The notes under the pieces are model-generated. The model saw only the letters and a program-made list of their open reading frames with translations, ran no database searches and was not told the DNA's origin. Positions 9,595-17,968 of a DNA stretch of 64,000 nucleotides are shown here, one piece after another. The stretch covers positions 62,001 to 126,000 of the forward strand of contig JBGAQH010000008.1 of NCBI GenBank assembly GCA_044220875.1, written 5' to 3'. The translations under genes and the position numbers were made by a program. The stretch is from JAEUIT01 sp044220875 (lineage in GTDB: Bacteria; Planctomycetota; Phycisphaerae; Phycisphaerales; SM1A02). Each line of letters starts with the position of its first letter. Within the stretch, counting starts at the first letter, position 1.

Positions 9595-10167
9595 CTAGCG
9601 AGCGAGTCGGACGAGCTGCGCCGGCTTGGGAAGGAGTTTCGCGGGACAGCACTCGAGTGCGCCGTCGGCGGCAAGCGTCGCATAGCCGTGCACCGTGGAC
9701 CAGAGGACGACGGCATCGGTGACGGCGGTTTCCGCATTGACGCCCTTCGCCTGTGCGACCGCCTCGACGAGGACGCCGAAGCTCTCGTTGCCAGCGGCGA
9801 CGAGCGACTCGTGGCGTTCCCAGTCGCGGATGACGGGACCGAACATGAGCGCGTAGAGCTGCGGGTTCTCGGCGGCGAAAGCGAGGTACGCGGCGCTCAT
9901 GCCCTCAAGGCGCTTGCGGGGCGAGCCCTTTGGGCGGCGGCAGGCAGCTGCGAGGCGGCGGAAGCCCTCCTCGGCCGCGGCGGCGAGCAACGACTCCTTG
10001 TCCGCGAAGTGGCGATAGGGAGCGTTCGCCGTCACGCCGGCGGCGCGGGCCACGGCGCGGAGCGAGAGCGCGTCGGGGGGCGCGTCGCGAAGGGCGCGAA
10101 GGGCGCCCTCGATGAGCGCCGAGCGAAGGTCGCCATGGTGATAGCTCGAGGCTGGCTTGGTTCGCAT
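9595..10167 (-). CDS. TetR-family transcriptional regulator
   Basis: 190 residues from ATG at 10167. The N-terminal helix-turn-helix is typical: LRSALIEGALRAL, SLRAVARAAGVTANAPYRHF, ADKESLLAAAAEEGF. The C-terminal ligand domain resembles the TetR_C_33/WHG type (AAENPQLYALMFGP, VVLWSTVHGYATLA). It lies divergent from the ABC exporter operon, and the shared gap holds two operator-like sites (10189-10224), so repression of itself and the exporter, relieved by an exporter substrate or lipid-like ligand, is the natural inference. It may be translated together with the zinc-ribbon gene that starts 3 bases after its stop. Confidence 0.92.
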   Translation of the reverse strand: MRTKPASSYHHGDLRSALIEGALRALRDAPPDALSLRAVARAAGVTANAPYRHFADKESLLAAAAEEGFRRLAAACRRPKGSPRKRLEGMSAAYLAFAAENPQLYALMFGPVIRDWERHESLVAAGNESFGVLVEAVAQAKGVNAETAVTDAVVLWSTVHGYATLAADGALECCPAKLLPKPAQLVRLAR

Positions 10168-10188
10168 GCGGACATTCTGACAGATCGA

Positions 10189-10224
10189 GTGGACACTGTC
10201 CACATCAAAGTGTACAGTGACCAC
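10189..10224. promoter_or_regulatory. Tandem operator-like palindromes upstream of TetR gene and exporter operon
   Basis: GTGGACACTGTCCAC (10189-10203) is a perfect 7-bp inverted repeat around one base. A second site, GTGTACAGTGACCAC (10210-10224), matches its reverse complement at 13 of 15 positions. The centres are 21 bp apart, two helical turns, so dimers would bind on the same DNA face, as TetR proteins often do. They begin 22 bases upstream of the tetR start codon. Confidence 0.75.
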
Positions 10225-10300
10225 ATCGCGACCGGACCGCTGGCCGTCGACGCGGTGCAGAACGAGGTCCCAAGCCCGATCCCAAGCCCGTCCAACACGT

Positions 10301-10366
10301 CGGCCAAGTCCGGGCCAAGTCCGGGCCAAGTCCGGGCCAATGCCGGGCCAAATCAGGGCCAAATCA
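10301..10366. repeat. Six tandem 11-bp repeats upstream of the exporter operon
   Basis: Six consecutive 11-mers of consensus GGGCCAAGTCC: one variant first unit, two identical units, one with two changes, and two identical GGGCCAAATCA units. They lie about 80 bases upstream of the permease start. The period is close to one helical turn. The array is not in a credible coding frame; a regulatory or slippage-prone role is possible. Confidence 0.85.
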
Positions 10367-10447
10367 GGGCTGGCCCACCGGACTGCCTCCGGTCCCGTTC
10401 TCCCGCGGATGCCCCGCACCTCCCACGACTGCCTCCTGATCCTTCCA

Positions 10448-11701
10448 ATGCACCCGCTCGATCGACTCGCCTACCGAATGCTCATCGGCGACCGGCTGAA
10501 GTACCTCAGCCTGGTTGCGGGCTTGGTGTTCGCTTCGCTTTTGGTGGTGCAGCAAGCGTCGATCTTCAGCGGATACGCACTGCGAACCGGGTCGTGGATC
10601 CTCGATACGGGCGGGAGCGCCGCTGCCGCCCGCACCGCCGACGCACCCTCCGATTCCGACGGCGTGCGGGCCGCGGAGGACGGCGGCCATGACCTCTGGA
10701 TCATGGATGACCAGGTCGAGATGTGCGAGGACAGCAAGCCGCTGCTCCAGACGTCGCTGTCGCGCGTGCGAGGCGTTGACGGAGTGGCATGGGCGGTCCC
10801 GCTCTACAAGAACTACCTCAAGGCTCGGCTTCCCGATGGACGGCTCGTGACGGTGCGGCTGGTCGGCATTGACGACGCGAGCTTGGCGGGCGGGCCGCAG
10901 GGCGCCACCCCCGAGGCGCTCGCGTCCCTGCGCCGCGATCGGGCCGTGCTTGTGAACGAGGCCCAGCTGGGGACGTCGCTCGCGATCCGCGAAACCGCCG
11001 ACGCCGGCGGGAGGAGCGGGAGCGGGCGGCCGCTCGCGGTGGGGGACGCGATCTCGATCAACGAGCACGAGGTCGTCGTCGCCGGCACGTTCACGGCGAC
11101 GCCAGACTTCTTCTGGGATCCGGTGATCTACACGACCTACTCGCGGGCCCTCGCGATGGCGCCCCCCGAGCGGCGCAGCACGACATTCATGCTCGTCAAG
11201 GCACGTCCCGGCACGCCCGTCGCCGAGCTTGCCCAGCGCATTCGCGATACGACCGGCTTCGCGGCCCTCACCACCGCCGAGTTCGCCGCCCGCACCCGCG
11301 ACTACGTCCTGGCCCAGACCGGGATCCTGATCAACTTCGGAATCACCATCGCCCTGGGCTTCGTCATCGGCACGCTCGTCGCCGCGCAGACGCTCTACAC
11401 CTTCATCCTCGAGAACCATCGCTATCTCGCCGCGCTGAAGGCGATGGGCGTGCGCAATCGCCGCATTGCCCGCATGGTGGCGGTGCAGGTGTTGGTGGTC
11501 GGAACGCTCGGCTATGGCATCGGCGCGGGACTGGCCGCGGCGACCGGCGCTCTCTTCGGCGGCGGCGGCCTTGCGTTCCAGATGACCTGGACGACCCTGG
11601 TCATGGGGCTCGTCGCGATCATCACCAGTTGCCTTCTCTCCGGCTTCCTGAGCGTGCGCCGCGTGATGCGCCTCGAGCCGGCCTCGGTGTTCAAGTCATG
11701 A
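10448..11701 (+). CDS. FtsX/DevC-like ABC exporter permease
   Basis: 417 residues from ATG at 10448, chosen because the first transmembrane helix (LKYLSLVAGLVFASLLVVQQ) follows at once. A long periplasmic MacB-PCD-like region follows (about 45-285), then three C-terminal helices: LINFGITIALGFVIGTLVAA, MVAVQVLVVGTLGYGIGAGL and LVMGLVAIITSCLLSGFLSV. The C-terminal coupling segment ALKAMGVRNRRIARMVAVQV and the ending RVMRLEPASVFKS are typical of FtsX/DevC permeases. Its stop overlaps the ATPase start (ATGA). With the two following genes it makes a DevC-DevA-DevB-like set; cyanobacterial versions export glycolipids through TolC. The substrate here is unknown. Confidence 0.9.
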   Translation: MHPLDRLAYRMLIGDRLKYLSLVAGLVFASLLVVQQASIFSGYALRTGSWILDTGGSAAAARTADAPSDSDGVRAAEDGGHDLWIMDDQVEMCEDSKPLLQTSLSRVRGVDGVAWAVPLYKNYLKARLPDGRLVTVRLVGIDDASLAGGPQGATPEALASLRRDRAVLVNEAQLGTSLAIRETADAGGRSGSGRPLAVGDAISINEHEVVVAGTFTATPDFFWDPVIYTTYSRALAMAPPERRSTTFMLVKARPGTPVAELAQRIRDTTGFAALTTAEFAARTRDYVLAQTGILINFGITIALGFVIGTLVAAQTLYTFILENHRYLAALKAMGVRNRRIARMVAVQVLVVGTLGYGIGAGLAAATGALFGGGGLAFQMTWTTLVMGLVAIITSCLLSGFLSVRRVMRLEPASVFKS

Positions 11702-12414
11702 TGTCGAACGCGATCGAATGCGATGCGGTGACCAAGATCTTCGGCAGCGGTGAGACGAAGGTCGAGGCACTCCGCGGCGTCACGATGTCGGTCCCCGCCG
11801 GCGGACTGGCGATGCTGGTCGGTCCCTCGGGATGCGGCAAGACGACGCTCATCTCGGTTCTCTCCGGCATTCTCGATCCGACGGCGGGACGGATCCGGAT
11901 CTTCGGCACCGATCCCTGCGCCATGAGCGACGCCAAGCGGACCGAATGGCGGTCGAGCGACGTCGGGTTCGTCTTCCAGCAATTCAACCTGTTGCCCACG
12001 CTGACCGCTGCCGAGAATGCCGCCGTGCCGCTCCTCATTCGCGGCGTCTCGTGGCGCGACGCCGTGCGGGCCGGACGGGCGCGAATCGAGGAGCTTCAAC
12101 TCGGCCACCGAGCCGACGCGCTGCCCCGCGAACTCTCGGGTGGGCAACAGCAGCGTGTCGCAATCGCCCGGGCGCTCGTTCACCAACCGCGGCTCATCGT
12201 CTGCGACGAACCGACCAGCGCCCTCGATCACGAGACGGGCGAACACGTCGTCGAGGTCCTGCGTGAGGCCGCGGTGCGCGAAGGGCGTGCGGTTCTCATC
12301 GTCACCCATGACCAGCGCATCCTCCGTCATGCGGACGTCTTGCTTCGCATGGATGACGGAAGGCTGGTCGAGCACTCGATGGGACCGGCAGGACCCGACA
12401 CCACCAGGAACTGA
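11698..12414 (+). CDS. ABC transporter ATP-binding protein (DevA/MacB-like)
   Basis: 238 residues; the start codon overlaps the permease stop (ATGA), implying translational coupling. Walker A GPSGCGKTT, Q-loop FQQFNLLPTLTAAENAA, signature LSGGQQQRVAIARAL, Walker B LIVCDEPTSALD and H-loop VLIVTHDQRI are all intact, so it should hydrolyse ATP. The subfamily is the LolD/MacB/DevA type that drives extracytoplasmic extrusion together with an FtsX-type permease and a membrane-fusion protein, which is the order seen here. Confidence 0.95.
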   Translation: MMSNAIECDAVTKIFGSGETKVEALRGVTMSVPAGGLAMLVGPSGCGKTTLISVLSGILDPTAGRIRIFGTDPCAMSDAKRTEWRSSDVGFVFQQFNLLPTLTAAENAAVPLLIRGVSWRDAVRAGRARIEELQLGHRADALPRELSGGQQQRVAIARALVHQPRLIVCDEPTSALDHETGEHVVEVLREAAVREGRAVLIVTHDQRILRHADVLLRMDDGRLVEHSMGPAGPDTTRN

Positions 12415-12432
12415 GCTCAGAAGGACATCGCC

Positions 12433-13527
12433 ATGCCCCGAACCCTGCTGCCCAATGTTGTGCTTCCCTCGCTTGCCGTCGCCGGTCTCGCCCTGGGCGT
12501 CGCCGTCGTGATGGCGGGAGCGCGACCGCCCGCCGTCTCGAAACCCATCGATCCACCCGCGGGGAGCGCATTCGCCTCCGCCGTCGCCGGGGTCGGCATG
12601 GTCGAGCCCGGCAGCGAGTTCATCCAGGTCGGAACGGAGGTTGCCGGCGTCGTCACGGACGTTCCGGTCGTCGCCGGCGCCACGGTGCACGTCGGCGACG
12701 TGCTCTTCGTCCTTGATGAGCGTGCGGCCCGAGCCGAGCTCGCCGTGCGCGAGTCCGAGCTGGCACTGGCCGAGTCGACGTTGGCGAAGTTGCGGGCATC
12801 GCCCCGCGTCGAGGAGATTCCGCCGCACGAGGCGCGGGTGGCCGCAGCCGAGGCCCTGCTCCGCGAGGCGAGGAGCATGCTTCAGCTTGTCGAGCAGGTT
12901 GGTGACGCCCAAGCGACGAGTCCCGACGAGGTCGCTCGCCGGCGCTTCCAGGTCGAACACCGGACGGCGGCGCTTGAGGAGGCGAAGTCGTCGCTCGCCC
13001 TGGCCCGCGCCGGCGCGTGGGGCCAGGAGGTGGCCGTTGCCGAAGCGGAGTGCGGCACCGCTCGCTCCCGCGTCGAAGCGGCAAGGACGGCGATCGCGCT
13101 GCGGACGGTCCGGTCGCCAATCGACGGATCGGTGATGCGGGTCGATGTGCGGCCGGGCGAATTCGTCCAGGCAGGAGGTGGGTCGCCGATGGTGCTCGGA
13201 CGGACCGACTCGCTGCTGGTCCGGGTGGATGTCGACGAGACCGAGGCGTGGCGGGTGCGCGAGGGGGCGAAGGCGATGGCATCGCTGCGCGGCAACAGCG
13301 CGGAGCGCTGCGAACTCACCTTCGTGCGCATCGAGCCGTATGTCGTCCCCAAGCGATCGCTGACCGGGCTCTCGACCGAGCGGGTCGATACCAGGGTGCT
13401 GCAGGTCATCTATCGATTCGAGGCTGGTGCGCTCCGGGCCTTCCCCGGCCAGCAGGTCGATGTGTTCATCGAGGCGGCGGCTCGCGGCGACGCTCACGCG
13501 ACCAAGGCTGTCGACGGACGACCCTGA
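12433..13527 (+). CDS. HlyD-family membrane-fusion protein (DevB-like)
   Basis: 364 residues. An N-terminal membrane anchor (LPSLAVAGLALGVAVVMAGA) is followed by half of a lipoyl-like domain (EVAGVVTDVPVVAGATVHVG), a long alpha-helical hairpin (about 95-210, rich in Ala, Glu and Arg), and the second lipoyl half (RTVRSPIDGSVMRVDVRPGE). A beta-barrel domain with VRVDVDETEAWRVREG completes the fold. It starts 18 bases after the ATPase stop, so all three genes form one operon. It would bridge the permease to an outer-membrane channel, which is not encoded here. Confidence 0.9.
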   Translation: MPRTLLPNVVLPSLAVAGLALGVAVVMAGARPPAVSKPIDPPAGSAFASAVAGVGMVEPGSEFIQVGTEVAGVVTDVPVVAGATVHVGDVLFVLDERAARAELAVRESELALAESTLAKLRASPRVEEIPPHEARVAAAEALLREARSMLQLVEQVGDAQATSPDEVARRRFQVEHRTAALEEAKSSLALARAGAWGQEVAVAEAECGTARSRVEAARTAIALRTVRSPIDGSVMRVDVRPGEFVQAGGGSPMVLGRTDSLLVRVDVDETEAWRVREGAKAMASLRGNSAERCELTFVRIEPYVVPKRSLTGLSTERVDTRVLQVIYRFEAGALRAFPGQQVDVFIEAAARGDAHATKAVDGRP

Positions 13528-13878
13528 TCGGGCCGCGTCGCGCCGCACCTGACCGTCGAGCCCGCCATATGGGACGGTCGGCACGCCTTCGTCCAGCGGA
13601 TCGACCGCCTGAACCGCGACTTCTTTTTCGAAAAGTCCTATCAGCGAAGGCCATCTGCGCCTCTTGTCGTCGCCACGCGGTCCCCGCGCGGTGAGGTGCA
13701 TTGATCCCACGCCGTCCGTGCCCCCGGCACGCTCGGAAGGGCTCGGCCTCTCGACCATTCCGTGGTTGGTTCCTCGCGCCACATGCGGCGCCGATGGACG
13801 TTCAAGTAACCGACAGCACGCCCGGCGAAGGCACGTCCTCTCGCGCTGGGGCATCTCATTTCCTTGGAGCGACGAGAC
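13528..13878. other. Intergenic region, no gene seen
   Basis: 351 bases between the exporter operon and the anchor-L gene. A 7-bp inverted repeat (GACCGTC at 13551, GACGGTC at 13573) may mark the end of the exporter transcript, and TTTTCGAAAA at 13625 is a short AT-rich palindrome in otherwise GC-rich DNA. Open frames here have no recognisable content. The promoter of the next gene should lie in the last 100 bases. Confidence 0.5.
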
Positions 13879-14913
13879 ATGATCCTGACTTCCGTTCAGT
13901 CCGCGGCCCGCGCCGCAATGCGCCCGACACACTTCCTGCGTGCAACAGCGCTGGTCGGGCTTCTTGGCACTGCCGCCAGTGCCGGCGCCGCCGTCACGAC
14001 CGTGACGACGACGAATGCTGCCGCGCTTGCCGCGGCCCTGCATCCCGCGGGACTCGTCGTCAATTCGGTGACCGTCACCAAGGGAATGCCCGGTCAGATC
14101 GGGACCTTCTCGAACTTCAACCTTCCGCCCGTGACGATCTCGGACGGCATCGTCCTCTCGAGCGGTAAGGTCGCCAATCTTGCCCCGATTCCGGGCGCGT
14201 CGCTTCCCGGCTATGACCCGTCGTCGCCGCCCGCCCAGGTGAACAGCCAGATGAACTTTGTCGAGTCGGGCGGTACCGTCGAGTTCGACGACTACGGCGC
14301 GGCCGGCAACATCGAGAACTTCTACGGAAGCTATGACGTCGCGGCGATCAAGATCGTGTTCACGCTTGATGCCCCGTCGCAGATCAAGTTTGACTTCATC
14401 TTCGGCTCCGTCGAGTTCCCCTATTGGACCAGCCAGTTCACGGATGCGTTCGTCGCGTTCCTGGACGGCACCGATCCGCAAAACCAAATCTGCTACGACG
14501 CGAGCGGCAATCCGATCCAGGTCGGCAGCTCGTTTGCCGGCTGGGAGACCACCGACGACGTCAACTCCGCGTTCTCCAACCCGCATGGAGTCATTCACCA
14601 TCTGACTACCACGACCGCCGAACTCACCGACGGCGAGCACGAGCTGTGGTTCGAGGTGGGTGACGTGAACGACCACATCCTGGACAGCGCCGTGTTCATC
14701 GCCCACCTGCGCACCGGAAGCGGTCAGGAAGGCACGATCCCGACCGACGAGTGTGAGGCCGACCTTGACGGCGACGGCTTCGTCAATGGCGCTGATCTTG
14801 CGATTCTGCTGGGCGACTGGGGACAGGTTTCGGGCGATGACCTCGACGGCCTCGGCGTGATCGACGGCGCCGACCTTGCGATCCTCCTGGGCGCATGGGG
14901 CCCCTGCAACTGA
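13879..14913 (+). CDS. Secreted choice-of-anchor-L-type protein with dockerin-like tail
   Basis: 344 residues. ATG at 13879 has GGAG 9 bases upstream and is preferred over the TTG at 13864. A signal peptide (RATALVGLLGTAASAGA) predicts export. The body (about 35-280) resembles the choice-of-anchor-L beta domain: early NSVTVTKGMPGQIGTFSNF and ISDGIVLSSGKVANL, then the diagnostic KFDFIFGSVEFPYW and TDAFVAFLDG. The domain is common in surface proteins whose C-terminal anchor differs by phylum. Here the anchor is a pair of dockerin-like repeats (DLDGDGFVNGADLAILLGDW; DLDGLGVIDGADLAILLGAW). Function is unknown beyond probable surface localisation. A strong stem-loop follows at 14991. Confidence 0.85.
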   Translation: MILTSVQSAARAAMRPTHFLRATALVGLLGTAASAGAAVTTVTTTNAAALAAALHPAGLVVNSVTVTKGMPGQIGTFSNFNLPPVTISDGIVLSSGKVANLAPIPGASLPGYDPSSPPAQVNSQMNFVESGGTVEFDDYGAAGNIENFYGSYDVAAIKIVFTLDAPSQIKFDFIFGSVEFPYWTSQFTDAFVAFLDGTDPQNQICYDASGNPIQVGSSFAGWETTDDVNSAFSNPHGVIHHLTTTTAELTDGEHELWFEVGDVNDHILDSAVFIAHLRTGSGQEGTIPTDECEADLDGDGFVNGADLAILLGDWGQVSGDDLDGLGVIDGADLAILLGAWGPCN

Positions 14914-14990
14914 GTCTCGATTGAGTGATCGCGCCTGGTGTCGCGGAATCGCACCGGACCCGACTCGCCGACATCGTTGTCCACACTGAC

Positions 14991-15040
14991 GCGGAGCCGA
15001 CGCGTCGCGGTTCGTACCCCCCCGCGACGCTCGGCTCCGC
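14991..15040. terminator. Long stem-loop between convergent genes
   Basis: GCGGAGCCG and CGTCGCGG pair with CCGCGACG and CGGCTCCGC across an 11-base loop, with a small internal bulge. It lies in the 347-base gap between the + gene ending at 14913 and the - gene ending at 15261 and probably ends transcription from one or both sides. I see nothing else in the gap. Confidence 0.6.
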
Positions 15041-15260
15041 CTGTGTTGGCGGACGACTCGACAGCATCCATCCCCGTTCACCATTCCCTCCTTCCCCCGT
15101 TGCGCGACGGAATGACGACGACTCGGCGCCACGTCATCGCACGCACTCGGTCGATCGCCGAAACTACCGCGCGCCGAGAGCGCTCCCCGCGCAACGAGGA
15201 GAAGTTCCCCTCATATTTCTGGGGATATCCGCGCGCACGATCAGGATGGCGAAGGCGCGA

Positions 15261-16964
15261 TCAGGAGCGCGGCTCGCTGCCCGCATCGCCCGACGAGCCG
15301 GCATTCGGTTCGAGCGCCGCATCCTTCGGCACCTCATACAGCGTGAACCACTCGCCGCGGCGAAGGACGCGAGCGCTCGGCGGAATCGGCCCAAGCGACA
15401 TCATGCCATCCGGTCCGCCGGCGCCGCCGGGCGGTCGGCGGCGCTCGCCGTCGGGCGGCGGTCCCCGATCGCGATCCCGCTCCGGTCCCGCCGTACGCCG
15501 CTCGCGGAGGATGAACAGTCGCTCGTATCTGTCGGCGTCGCTCGCCTTGAGCTGATGGACGCGCACGGCGCTGTGCATCGCGAAGCCGGCCCACCATTCG
15601 AGCCCGTGGCGGGCGACGACGATGTCGCGAAGCGACGTTCCCAGTTCCTCGCGCCATGCCCGCAGCTCCGCAAGGCCACCCGCGGAGACCATCTGGTGCG
15701 GCCCGAAGACGCGCGATGCGGGAGCGCTCGCGAGCGACCCGAGGATCAGGGCCGCCGGCCCGATCGCCCGCAGTGTCCGCCCGGCCCACGGACGCCATCG
15801 CGCACCGGACGTCTCCATGGCGGCGTTCCGTGGCGCGACGAGGAAGAAGAGGAGCGTGAGTGCCGCGGGCGTGATCGCGATGAGTCCGACCCGCATCGCG
15901 TACTCGCCGGGCAGGAGCGGGCAGGTCAGGATCGCGCCGGTGGCGATCATCGCGACGACGAGGGCGCCGTTGGCGCGGCACCGCGGGGTGACTGGGACAT
16001 CCAGTCCGCTGTGGCAGCCGGCTCGGCGCAGGGCGAGTCGGGCGATGAGCGCGGCGACGATGCCGACGACGATCGTCGCGGCCAGGACGAGAATCGCCGT
16101 GCGCCACGGGAGTTCCCGTGGTCCGCGCGTCTCGCCTCCGCCGACGACGAGGAGCGGGGACTTCAGGAGTGCGACGGTCTTGTCCGGCGCGATCGACCAC
16201 ATTCCGAGAAGGGCGAGTGCGCAGGCCAGGGCGATGGCGCCGCCGATCGCCGCCGCCCGTCGGCGAGAGACGCCGCCGAGCCTCGCCCACGTGATGAGCA
16301 TCGCACAGCAACCGACCACGGCGCCGCCGAATGTCCCGACATGGGTCGCTCCGGCGAGGACCAGGAGGAGCGCGGCGGCCGTCAGCGACCGGGCGGCGTC
16401 GCGGCGCCGCGTTGCGCCAAGCCCCCGCCAGGCGAACATCCACGCGAACGCGGTCCAACAGAGCGCCATCGACTGCTTCTCGAAGTCGCCGGTCATGTCA
16501 ATGATCGGGCGGCTCACCGTCGCGAAGAGGGCGGCGCCGACGGCCGCCGGAATCGCCGCGGTCCGCCCTCGCGACCACACGAATGCCACGAGCACGATCA
16601 CCGCCGCGACGAAGGGCTGAACGGCGCTGTCCATCACCCGCGAGGCCCAGAGCGCCGCGTCGTCGATCGACCAGCCGGTCAGGGCCGCCGCGGCACGGGC
16701 GAGCAGGGCGTCGAAGGCGAAACGGGCCGGCACGTCGTCGTAGGCAAGACGGCCGTGCTCAAGGAGCGTGCGGGTCTGGAGTGGGTAATAGCCGGCATCC
16801 ACGCCGGGAGGAATCGCGCTGCGAAAGAGAAGCCACGCCCGCAGCGCCACCGCGCCGCCGACGAGCCCGACGAGCGTGACGAGCCACGGCACGCTGCGGA
16901 CGATCGCGCGGGGCGACGGCTCGTCCCCGCCCTCGACGTCATTTGTGGCGTCGAAGGCGCTCAT
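15261..16964 (-). CDS. Multi-pass membrane protein, GT-C glycosyltransferase-like
   Basis: 567 residues, ATG start. About 10-12 hydrophobic helices run from residue 25 to about 420, and a charged, Pro/Arg/Gly-rich soluble tail follows. Right after the first helix comes an extracytoplasmic loop with an acidic motif (AIPPGVDAGYYPLQTRTLLE), the arrangement seen in GT-C enzymes such as STT3/PMT-type oligosaccharyl and mannosyl transferases that use polyprenyl-linked sugars. That is a topology-based suggestion, not a family identification; an O-antigen-ligase-like or uncharacterised membrane protein is also possible. It stands divergent from the N-acetyltransferase gene with a 162-base gap. Confidence 0.65.
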   Translation of the reverse strand: MSAFDATNDVEGGDEPSPRAIVRSVPWLVTLVGLVGGAVALRAWLLFRSAIPPGVDAGYYPLQTRTLLEHGRLAYDDVPARFAFDALLARAAAALTGWSIDDAALWASRVMDSAVQPFVAAVIVLVAFVWSRGRTAAIPAAVGAALFATVSRPIIDMTGDFEKQSMALCWTAFAWMFAWRGLGATRRRDAARSLTAAALLLVLAGATHVGTFGGAVVGCCAMLITWARLGGVSRRRAAAIGGAIALACALALLGMWSIAPDKTVALLKSPLLVVGGGETRGPRELPWRTAILVLAATIVVGIVAALIARLALRRAGCHSGLDVPVTPRCRANGALVVAMIATGAILTCPLLPGEYAMRVGLIAITPAALTLLFFLVAPRNAAMETSGARWRPWAGRTLRAIGPAALILGSLASAPASRVFGPHQMVSAGGLAELRAWREELGTSLRDIVVARHGLEWWAGFAMHSAVRVHQLKASDADRYERLFILRERRTAGPERDRDRGPPPDGERRRPPGGAGGPDGMMSLGPIPPSARVLRRGEWFTLYEVPKDAALEPNAGSSGDAGSEPRS

Positions 16965-17126
16965 GCGTCTGGTGCAGCGGCGAGAGGCGGGTGCATCGGC
17001 GTGTTGTACACCTGTTCCGCGGGGCGAGCGTGCCCTCTCTCACGGCCGTCCGGGCCGGGGGGATTCGCCTCGGACCCGCGGCGGCGAGTGCGGCGAACGG
17101 AGACGGAGTCGGCTACGCTCGCCGTC

Positions 17127-17960
17127 GTGAGGTCATCGATCGACATCGACGCCTATTTCGGGCGCATCGGGTATGACGGGCCGAGGTCGCCAAGCGCTCA
17201 GACGCTCTCGGCGATCGTTGCCCGCCACGCCGCCGCCGTGCCGTTCGAGAACCTGGACGTCCTGTTAGGCGAGCCGATCTCGCTCGAGCCGGACGCGATC
17301 GAGCGGAAGATCGTCGCCGGCCGGCGCGGCGGCTATTGCTTCGAGCAGAACGGGCTCCTCATGGCGGCGCTCGAGACGCTCGGATTCTCCGTGACGGCGC
17401 TGGCCGCCCGCGTTCGGATGGGCCTGTCCCGGGACCAGCTTCCCCCGCGGACGCACATGTTCCTGCGGGTCGACATCGACGGCGATCCCTGGCTGGCCGA
17501 CGTCGGCATCGGCGGCCTCACGCCGAGCGCCGCGCTTCGGCTCGACGACGAGTCCCCGCAGCGGACCTCGCACGAGACGCACCGAGTCGTTCGCGAGGAT
17601 GGACGGCATTTCCATCAGGCGCTCGTCGGCGCGACATGGACCGACATCTGTGAGTTCGACGGGCAGCCGATGCCGCGCATCGACCGTGAGCTGGCGAACT
17701 GGTGGACCAGCACCAATCCCAACTCCAAGTTCCGCCGCAATCTCTTCGTGGCCATGGTCGGCCCGGAGGGCACCAGGCTTGCCATCCAGAACGGCCGGTT
17801 CCTCCGGCGTCGCGGCGCCGAGACGCTCGAGTCCCGCGACCTGAGCGGCATGGACGAACTGTTAGAGAGTCTCGACGGAACGTTCGGCCTTCACTTTCCG
17901 CCGGGCACGCGATTCGAGGCCCCGTGCCTGGAGTGGTCCGCCCCTGGCGACGCGCCGTGA
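17127..17960 (+). CDS. nat: Arylamine N-acetyltransferase
   Basis: 277 residues from GTG at 17127; this start gives the usual family N-terminus (SIDIDAYFGRIGYDG). The frame is open far upstream but that stretch is antisense to a membrane protein gene and is not coding. The family triad is complete: Cys71 in RRGGYCFEQNGLL, His110 in PPRTHMFLRV and Asp125 in WLADVGIGG. The enzyme moves acetyl from acetyl-CoA to arylamines, hydrazines or, in some pathways, polyketide-type amines. Length matches the family (about 270-280). Its stop is 8 bases from that of the converging rmuC gene. No pathway genes lie nearby, so the physiological substrate is open. Confidence 0.95.
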   Translation: MRSSIDIDAYFGRIGYDGPRSPSAQTLSAIVARHAAAVPFENLDVLLGEPISLEPDAIERKIVAGRRGGYCFEQNGLLMAALETLGFSVTALAARVRMGLSRDQLPPRTHMFLRVDIDGDPWLADVGIGGLTPSAALRLDDESPQRTSHETHRVVREDGRHFHQALVGATWTDICEFDGQPMPRIDRELANWWTSTNPNSKFRRNLFVAMVGPEGTRLAIQNGRFLRRRGAETLESRDLSGMDELLESLDGTFGLHFPPGTRFEAPCLEWSAPGDAP

Positions 17961-17968
17961 CGGTCGCC

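Noticed and set aside
11512..15132. 1206-residue open frame on the - strand
   Set aside because: It runs antisense through the ABC operon and the anchor-L gene, which have clear motifs. The translation is basic and low in hydrophobics with no domain.
14925..17126. Open frame upstream of the N-acetyltransferase start
   Set aside because: In frame with nat but antisense to the membrane protein gene at 15261-16964; the NAT family N-terminus begins at the GTG at 17127.
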